From Mauremys mutica (Eukaryota > Chordata > Testudines > Geoemydidae): 64,000 bases of DNA. The notes beneath the pieces were generated by a model. It ran no database searches and was not told the DNA's origin. It saw only the letters and a list, made by a program, of their open reading frames with translations. Every line of letters starts with the position of its first letter. Within the stretch, counting starts at the first letter, position 1. Shown piece by piece: positions 58,086-64,000 of the stretch. The position numbers and the translations under genes were made by a program. Location of the stretch: positions 15,333,553 to 15,397,552 of the forward strand of contig NC_059079.1 of NCBI RefSeq assembly GCF_020497125.1, given 5' to 3'.

Positions 58086-59464
58086 TTTATTAACTTAAAA
58101 ATGTCAGTTATTGGAACTTTTTTGCAGAAAGTTATTTTTAAATTTGCAAAAAAATGTAATTAACTCCTTTTACTCTTAGAATTTCTTGAGGAATCACTTT
58201 TCAAGAATGATAGGGCCAAAATCCAACATTGCTCAACAAATACTTTTAAACTGCCCTTGAAAATACTATCCACGTTGCAAACTAAGGGATGTAACTGCTC
58301 TTTAGCTACACTGAGCCTCAGCCAGCCAACAAAATAGCTGACCCTCTGAAGTATTTCTAAAGCACCTAAACACCATAAAATAAACACCAAAAGTAAAATT
58401 AAGAACCACTCTAAATTTGCCTCTGAAACGTCCAGCTCGCCTTCGTTCAACTACATGTGCACTAAACCAACCCCATCAGCAACCCGGACGTTCCAAGTGG
58501 AATAGTCTGTATGTTAATACTCTGCCCTAGTTCCCTGCCTGGCCCACCATCTAAAGGCCATGTGGTTTCTCAGCAACTCTCAGGGAAGCAGGTACTATAT
58601 AACTAGTACTGTTATATAGGTTAGGAATTCAAATCCCAAGGTGGGCAGGTTTTAAAAATGTATTAGTATTAACTTTTTTTAAAGATTCAGGAGTTCTCTC
58701 TCACCACAAAAACTTCAGGCAGGAGAGGGGGATTGACTTCTCATCAAAGATCACAGTGGGTGAGAGAACAATGGTGGTTGGCAAGAGTCAGAGGCAGCAG
58801 GATGCGTCTAAAACTGGTTGATGTTTTTTCAGTAAAAAAAGTATTTTTGAAAAAAAAAGTCCTGCAGAAATGTGTCAATCTCGGTTGAAACTTTTCTTTT
58901 CAAAGAAATTTCATTTTTTAAATTTTGTGTTGGTAGGGAAAATCCCACTTTCTCGCCTGTGTTTTAGTTCTCCCTACCCCTCATCAAAAAGTGAGAGAAA
59001 AGTTAGTGTTTTTTTCACACCAGTGAAATTTAAAAAAAAAAGTGCTTTGAAAAGTTTACATTGAAAAACTAAATATTTCATGAAAAACTGCAAATGAAAC
59101 AAAATGTTCCTTTTGAAAAAATTCATGAAATATCCTTACCTTTTTTCAACCAAATAGATATAGGAGTGAGAATTCTTAGGCCATGCACACAGACTGGTGT
59201 GGCAGGGACATCAGGAAGAGCTGCTGTCATGGTAGGATGTATCATCACAGCCCCAGCCCCTTCCAATATCAGGTTCCCAAATCGTCCAATTGCTGATATT
59301 GGTCCCCTGTTGGCTTATAAGAATGGAAGCAGGCAGGGAAATTTGGAGACATAGTGAACTGTCGATGCAGCCCTATATGGTAAGGAGGTGAGCCCTATAT
59401 AGAAGCACAGCAAACCCTAATTATTTTGAGAAATGGGGCAATGACAAAAATGTCCTGGCTTTCC
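58086..59464 (-). other. CYP2J-like 3' UTR (putative)
   Basis: Lies directly after the stop codon on the minus strand. The plus-strand string tttatt at 58086-58091 is AATAAA on the minus strand, with GT-rich sequence (cttgtttgtattg) downstream. An inverted, AT-rich tract (58810-59150) lies within it. The UTR extent is a guess from the first good signal. Confidence 0.35.
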
Positions 59465-59640
59465 CTACCGAGACAGTGCACAGATCTGGTATGGCTGTGG
59501 ACCGAGAGTAAGTCCCATTCTGAACTGAAGGCTTAGCTTCACGTCCTTTGGAGCTTGGAATGTGAATTTCTGAAGGAGGGCAGTGAAGAACAGGAACAGC
59601 TCTATTCTAGCCAGCGGCTCACCAAGGCAACCACGCTTTC
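59465..59640 (-). CDS. CYP2J2-like: CYP2J-like exon 9 (terminal)
   Basis: The acceptor on the minus strand is ttttcag ending at 59641. The first two bases complete Gly, then [20 protein letters not shown] with the heme-ligating Cys as the fourth codon. It ends [19 protein letters not shown] and TAG at 59467-59465. The length (176 bases to the stop) suits CYP2 final exons. No frameshift or stop inside. Confidence 0.92.
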
Positions 59641-62415
59641 CTGAAAAGAAGACAGTTGTGCACATCAGCCAGCGGATTCTTGTCAGAGCAGTTAGGGTCT
59701 CAGGACAAATGGGGCGTTAATTTTCCACAGCAGCAATTTTGGAACAGCGAGGAAGAAGAGATGGATTTGTCATCAGTTTCTCCCTTCTGAGTCACTTTTT
59801 TCTGTTTTTAGTACTACATTTTCCTTCACTTATAACTGTGGATGCTAAGGTTTACATTAATAATAACAGTACCACCGTAATTCCTTCTACTAATAGAAAC
59901 AATCATGTTTGATAGCTCTTGGATGATCAACCACTTCTCTGCAAAGCTATCGAAGGCCTAATCTACACACATTTTTATACCAGCATAACAATGTCTTTAT
60001 ACTAGTGCCTAATCTCAGTATAGCTTATTCCCCTTCCCATAACTGCATCCACATTAGAAAGGCTGTGATGTTGTAACTTATATTGATTAAAAAAGAAAAT
60101 CACACCCCTAACTGACAGAAATCTAGGAGGCGTGTATACTAATACAGTTAAAGCGCTACAATTTCTGTGTCTAGCTGATGTCTTACTTCCCTAACATTCT
60201 CCTGTTTTATTCCTTAATTAAAAAGTTTAAATTAAATAACATAGGTGAGGTGTAATCTTTTCCTGGCCTCGCTTCTCAGTGACATAACACACGGCCTGCT
60301 GAACACACGCAGGTCTAGTCAGCATTATTGCTAAAGAAGGGGGCTGTGTGTCCCTGAATCTACACTGGGTGGGTGGGGGGAATTTATCTAAGTTACGCAG
60401 TTTCAGCTACGTGAATAATGTAGCTGAAGTCGACGTACTTAGATCTACTCACCGTGGTGTCTTCACTGCGGTGAGTTGACTGCTGCCGCTCCCGTGTTGA
60501 CTCTGCCTGTGCCTCTCAAGGCGGTAGAGTACAGGAGTCAACGAGAGAGCGCTCGGGGGTCGATTTATCGCCTCTAGACTAGAGGCAATGAATCGAACCC
60601 CGCTGGATCGATCGCTGTCCGACGATCCAGTGGGTAGGATAGACATACCCTTAGTTTCTATATAAACCGCTTCAAAAGAAAAAGGTTTACATACTTTCCT
60701 TAGCCACACACAGTGAATACTAATATTGCTTGTTCTTTTAATTGGCAAGAAAGCTCCGATAGACCTGTATATAAACAAGGTTTGTGCAAACCTGTCAATC
60801 CCCAATTCACATGCATTTTTGTTTCAGGAACTTAATGCTAAAGTTCTTATTGATTTAAATTGTGTGGGACCTGCCCTTAAGTGAGTCCAAGTGATGGAGA
60901 ATACACCACATTCTATGTGTGGCAAATTGCCGGCACTATTATGATGGGTCTCATGCATTCTCTTCTTTGGGGGGGGGGTTCATGGCACCATTTCTTGCCC
61001 CTGAATTGGAATATTAATTGCCCCGCTAGTGTCTTTGAGGAGGGGAGTGGAGAGGGAGGGACCTCGGCCCGCCCTCTACTCCAGGTCCTAGCCCAGGGGC
61101 CCTGAGGATAGTAGTGAACCACTTGAACTGGCGGTTCCTTTCCCTGGGCTACTTCCCTCTCCAGCCCTTCAGCTTGTGGGGGGGCTTCCTGCCCTCCCTC
61201 TGCACAAGCCAGGTGCCACTTACCTAGGGTCTTGGACTTCTTAGCCCATCACAGCACTCCTCCAAACTTTCCTCTGCTTTCTCTTCAAACTGTTCTCTGC
61301 TCCAACTCCTTCAAACTGTTCTCTGCTCCAATGCCAATCCTTTCTGCTCCAACTCCCACACTGCCTGATTGAAGCAGGGGTTTTTATCATGTGACTGACT
61401 GCTGGTGCTCTAATTGGCTTCAGGTGCTCTAATTGGCTTCAGGTGCTCTAGTTAATCTATAGGAGACTTTCTTCCCCTTACAGGGAATAAGGCTCCCTTG
61501 TAACACTCTCCTGCTGCCTTCTGGCCATGCTGTATCACATATGGAAAAATGTTCTAATTGGTTTTTATGAGGGTGCTTCAGGGATCTCTCCCACTTTTAT
61601 CATCTTTTCCATGTTTATTCCCCCTGCTGACTCTCCCTACAAGTGAAAAGAAGTGGTAAAAGGTGAAGACAGCTATTCCTTCTGTCCTCACTCCTACATT
61701 CCTAACAAGTGAGGCAGGCTACTTTCTCTTTGTGCCTACCTTAGGGTATGTCTACACCGGAGCTGGCGCACTAATACTAGAAGCGTATCCGTGGTGGCAT
61801 GAGCGGCTAGCCACCCAAGTATATTCTGAGGGTCTCGGAAGGGGGTGTATTTGGGATGGCAAGTCCATCCAGCTGCACGCACCACCATGCCTACACCTCT
61901 ATTTTTACCGCACTAGAGCACTCTGAGCTAGCATGGGCTTATCCCCCCCACAAAGAAAATACACCTCCAGCTCCAGTGTACACATACCCCTAAGGGTAGG
62001 AGAGCTGAGGCCGCTCTTTGCTGTTGTTGTGTCGAGCCTTGTTCTAGGAGAGAGCACTTACTCAAGAATGATGTGCCCTCTACCTATGAAAAAACTGCAA
62101 AATCCAGAACCCCATCCCTGGAACACAATCTCTGGCCATGGTTTTCATTTCTGAGCTTTCCATCTTCCATTGTGCCTCTGTCACTAATAAATGCTGTGGG
62201 GTTTTTCTAAACTGAAAATGAGAGAGGCCAAGACTTGGTGCGATAGTGCGAATGGACAGAGTCAGACACATCTCACCTGCAGAGAATGGCAGGAAACTTT
62301 CTCTTTTCTTGAACTGACCATCCTCCAGGAAGTGCTTAGGATTAAAAGTATGAGGGGTTTCCCACTCATTCTTGTCAAACAGCACTGATGTCAAATTGGG
62401 AATCAAAACAGTGCC
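59465..62415 (-). CDS. CYP2J2-like: CYP2J-like cytochrome P450, last two coding exons (gene continues beyond window)
   Basis: Minus-strand join of 62415-62277 and 59640-59465. It encodes 103 residues, from [20 protein letters not shown] to QICALSR and TAG. Microsomal CYP2 enzymes are heme mono-oxygenases anchored in the ER. CYP2J members epoxidise arachidonic acid and other fatty acids. The heme-thiolate motif FxxGxRxCxG is complete across the splice junction (FSAG / KRGCLG). The neighbour HOOK1 in tail-to-tail orientation is the human CYP2J2 arrangement, so CYP2J is the best subfamily call. With only the C-terminus visible, another CYP2 subfamily, or a pseudogene upstream, cannot be excluded. 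The seven upstream exons would lie to the right of base 64000. Confidence 0.85.
59955..60130. mobile_element. MITE-like repeat (inverted-repeat, Harbinger-like group)
   Basis: Strings cctaatctacacacattttt, ataccagcataacaatgtc and aaaatcacacccctaactga are characteristic of a common short turtle DNA-transposon repeat, from memory. The borders are uncertain. Confidence 0.4.
60353..60650. mobile_element. Harbinger-like MITE, about 300 bp
   Basis: The left end is cctgaatctacactggg and the right end is gggtaggatagacataccc, giving GGGTATGTCTA-type termini. Inside are palindromes cagctacgtgaataatgtagctg (split by a short loop, 60409-60431) and the region around tcgcctctagactagaggc. The sequence follows a turtle MITE that I recognise. 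Confidence 0.65.
61744..61990. mobile_element. Harbinger-like MITE, 247 bp
   Basis: Ends GGGTATGTCTACACCGGAGC and, reverse complemented, GGGGTATGTGTACACTGGAG. They are flanked by tta on the left and taa on the right, as expected for a TWA target. No coding capacity. Confidence 0.65.
62277..62415 (-). CDS. CYP2J2-like: CYP2J-like exon 8
   Basis: The minus-strand acceptor is ctttag before 62415 and the donor gtgaga after 62277. It encodes [20 protein letters not shown], then the conserved [20 protein letters not shown] and FLPFSA, plus the first base of the split Gly codon. The PERF-like segment (here THTFNP-type '[10 protein letters not shown]') and the FLPFSAG start of the heme loop are standard for CYP2 enzymes. 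139 bases. Confidence 0.92.
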
Positions 62416-64000
62416 CTAAAGAAAGAGAAATAAAGGAATTTAAACCTTCCCTGATTCCATTTTTAATTGTGACCCTCAAAGAGGCAAAAAAGAGGGGGTC
62501 ATGCATTTCATTTTAACCTTTTATGCTGTACAAAGAAGGCACAAAAGGATTTTGTTTTTTTTTTTAAAAGGATAATTTTCCAGCCAGTTCTTTATCTTAC
62601 ATTTATCTAGAATTTCAAATCTGGCTTTCCCTGGTTTTGCGAGTAGTCTCTCTGGAGGTCCCAGAGAGAGAAGAATGGAAGCCATCACAGACTTTAGATG
62701 AAGGAGTGGGCTGTTAATCTTTGAAGAACGAGAGCTTTTCTACCAACCGGTTTTTAAGAATTTGAGGTGTTAATATCACAACAGACAAGCAAACCAAAAA
62801 TGAACACCAGTCTGATTAAAAATCAATTCCCATGTCAATTATACAGGTTAATTTCCTTCACAGGTGTGGTGTTATAGACAACTAGTTCTCCTGCATCTCA
62901 TAGGAAAAACAGGGTAGGCAAGGTTGAATTTCTAATAGAAAAAACAAGCAGAAAAAATATAAACTCTCAGGCATTCTTTATACAGCATAAGGCATCAAAA
63001 GGGAGCACAACCCATCCACCCACCTTTCTTTTTTAAGGGCCAGATTTTCAGAAATGTGGTGGCTGCTGGCCTCGAATGATGTATATGTGTGTAGTATATA
63101 CCTATAGGCAAATCCAGCAAGTGCTCCTGCAAACTAACACTCGTGTGCGCTAAAGTTCTTTTTTGCACTCCTAATTGCTATCTGCAGATATAATACACTC
63201 TCCCCCTGCTCCTGTATAAAAACATTTGCCATAAGTTATATTAATGAAGGGTTACTGTCTGCAGAATGGAAGGTTGCCACAGGCAATGGTCTCCTGCGGC
63301 ACACTTGCTGTAGAACGGTCCTCTGCCTGGCTGAGCTCCAGAATGAGCTCACTGCCCTTGAGTATGAGTTTGTCCCCATTTCACTGAGGATTAGTCCACA
63401 CGCTGGAGAAGAAGAATGCGCCCATGTGTTAGGACCTGAGGAGAGCTTCCACTGAACATACTCCGGGAACGCTGGGGTAGGAATTCCAGCCTGCTCCCTT
63501 CCATAGGGAGAAATTGCGGCTCAGCAGCATGGCTAGGTGAAGTCAGAAATGCTGCAGCTTGAGATGAAAGCAGTTCAGAATTCTGGAGCGGCTGAAGATG
63601 AGATACGCCCCACCCGTAAAAAGAAGCAGCCGCTCCCATCTGTAGACACCAAGGCCCAGACCCTCAAAGGTATTTAGGCACATAACACCCATTGATTTCC
63701 AGAAGAGTTAGGTGCCTAAATACCTTTAAGTCTCTGCGTCCAAGTGCCTGGCTGACCTTTCATGAGTCAATAGCCATAGTGGTGAACTTGTGCTGCACTT
63801 ATTTCTTAGTCCTTTTACTATGGTTTCATGCAATTAAAAATAAATAACGTACATCATGTTTTATGAAGACAGCCTGCAAAAGTCTGACCTAGATTTCAAC
63901 TTCCTCAAAGCTTGAGAATGTGAGCATCCAAGGCTTTGGTCGAGGAATTTTAGCTCACTATAGAAATAGGGACCACCTGTAAAATGCAGCTCTGGATCTC
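62416..64000. other. CYP2J-like intron 7 (partial)
   Basis: Searched on the minus strand for the preceding CYP2 exon (the segment before GTVLIPN) and not found, so that exon lies beyond the window. Contains the 63666-63727 hairpin repeat. Confidence 0.5.
63666..63727. repeat. Inverted repeat with perfect 16-bp arms
   Basis: AAAGGTATTTAGGCAC (63666-63681) and its exact reverse complement (63712-63727) enclose a 30-base spacer. This hairpin type (aggtatttaggcacctaa) is a widespread short interspersed repeat in turtles as I recall. No coding role. Confidence 0.85.

Larger units (their letters stand above)
59641..62276. other. CYP2J-like intron 8
   Basis: 2.6 kb intron holding several MITE-like repeats (listed separately). 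Around 61020-61510 is an unassigned repeat-like region with short tandem duplications: caaactgttctctgctccaa twice near 61287 and 61314, and gtgctctaattggcttcag up to three times at about 61405-61450. Confidence 0.6.

Noticed and set aside
62416..64000. Possible CYP2J exon 7, and the 82-codon minus frame at 63391-63639
   Set aside because: No CYP2 exon 7 motif with fitting splice sites. The frame shows no P450 similarity.

Overview
This is a stretch of vertebrate nuclear DNA, most likely from a turtle or another non-avian sauropsid. It contains a split gene with GT-AG introns. It also carries CR1 LINE pieces ending in the ATTCTATG-type tail and several hAT and Harbinger-like DNA transposons. 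Inverted Penelope-type ends and DIRS-like retrotransposon ends are present too, in forms I associate with chelonian genomes. The species assignment rests on remembered repeat families and is not proven by the sequence.

Left half, about 4.2-33.6 kb, + strand: 20 consecutive coding exons of HOOK1, the dynein/FHIP-AKTIP adaptor. They correspond to exons 3-22 of the 22-exon gene known in mammals. Every exon has AG and GT borders, all phases fit, and the open frame runs without a break to a TAA at 33556-33558. The part seen encodes 675 complete residues. With the roughly 50 residues expected from the two missing 5' exons this gives about 725, close to the human 728. The window therefore starts inside a HOOK1 intron. 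Candidate poly(A) signals lie between 34794 and 36649.

Right edge, about 59.5-62.4 kb, - strand: the last two coding exons (8 and 9 by CYP2 convention) of a CYP2J-like cytochrome P450, including the heme-thiolate loop. The rest of that gene lies beyond the right end. The tail-to-tail HOOK1 / CYP2J arrangement is the same as in the human genome.

Between and within the genes, almost all other recognisable sequence is mobile-element derived. Target-site duplications can be read directly for many insertions: hAT elements at 1170-3936, 5976-6932, 26739-27396, 32579-32820 and 55256-55570; a solo LTR at 10308-11161; a TTAA-flanked element at 22081-22617; a TIR element of unknown class at 27867-28693; and a Harbinger-like element at 38073-40205. 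Several are nested. The Harbinger-like element splits a gag-like zinc-knuckle frame, an LTR-like repeat sits inside a DIRS-like terminal repeat, and a hAT MITE sits inside a CR1. A 40-bp minisatellite of about 26 units (44451-45455), a perfect 104-bp direct duplication (42337-42440 and 43367-43470) and long palindromes are the most striking non-genic structures.

No tRNA, rRNA, CRISPR or bacterial-type operon signal was seen. No new defence or metabolic system is apparent. The interest lies in the nested transposon archaeology and the unusual repeats.
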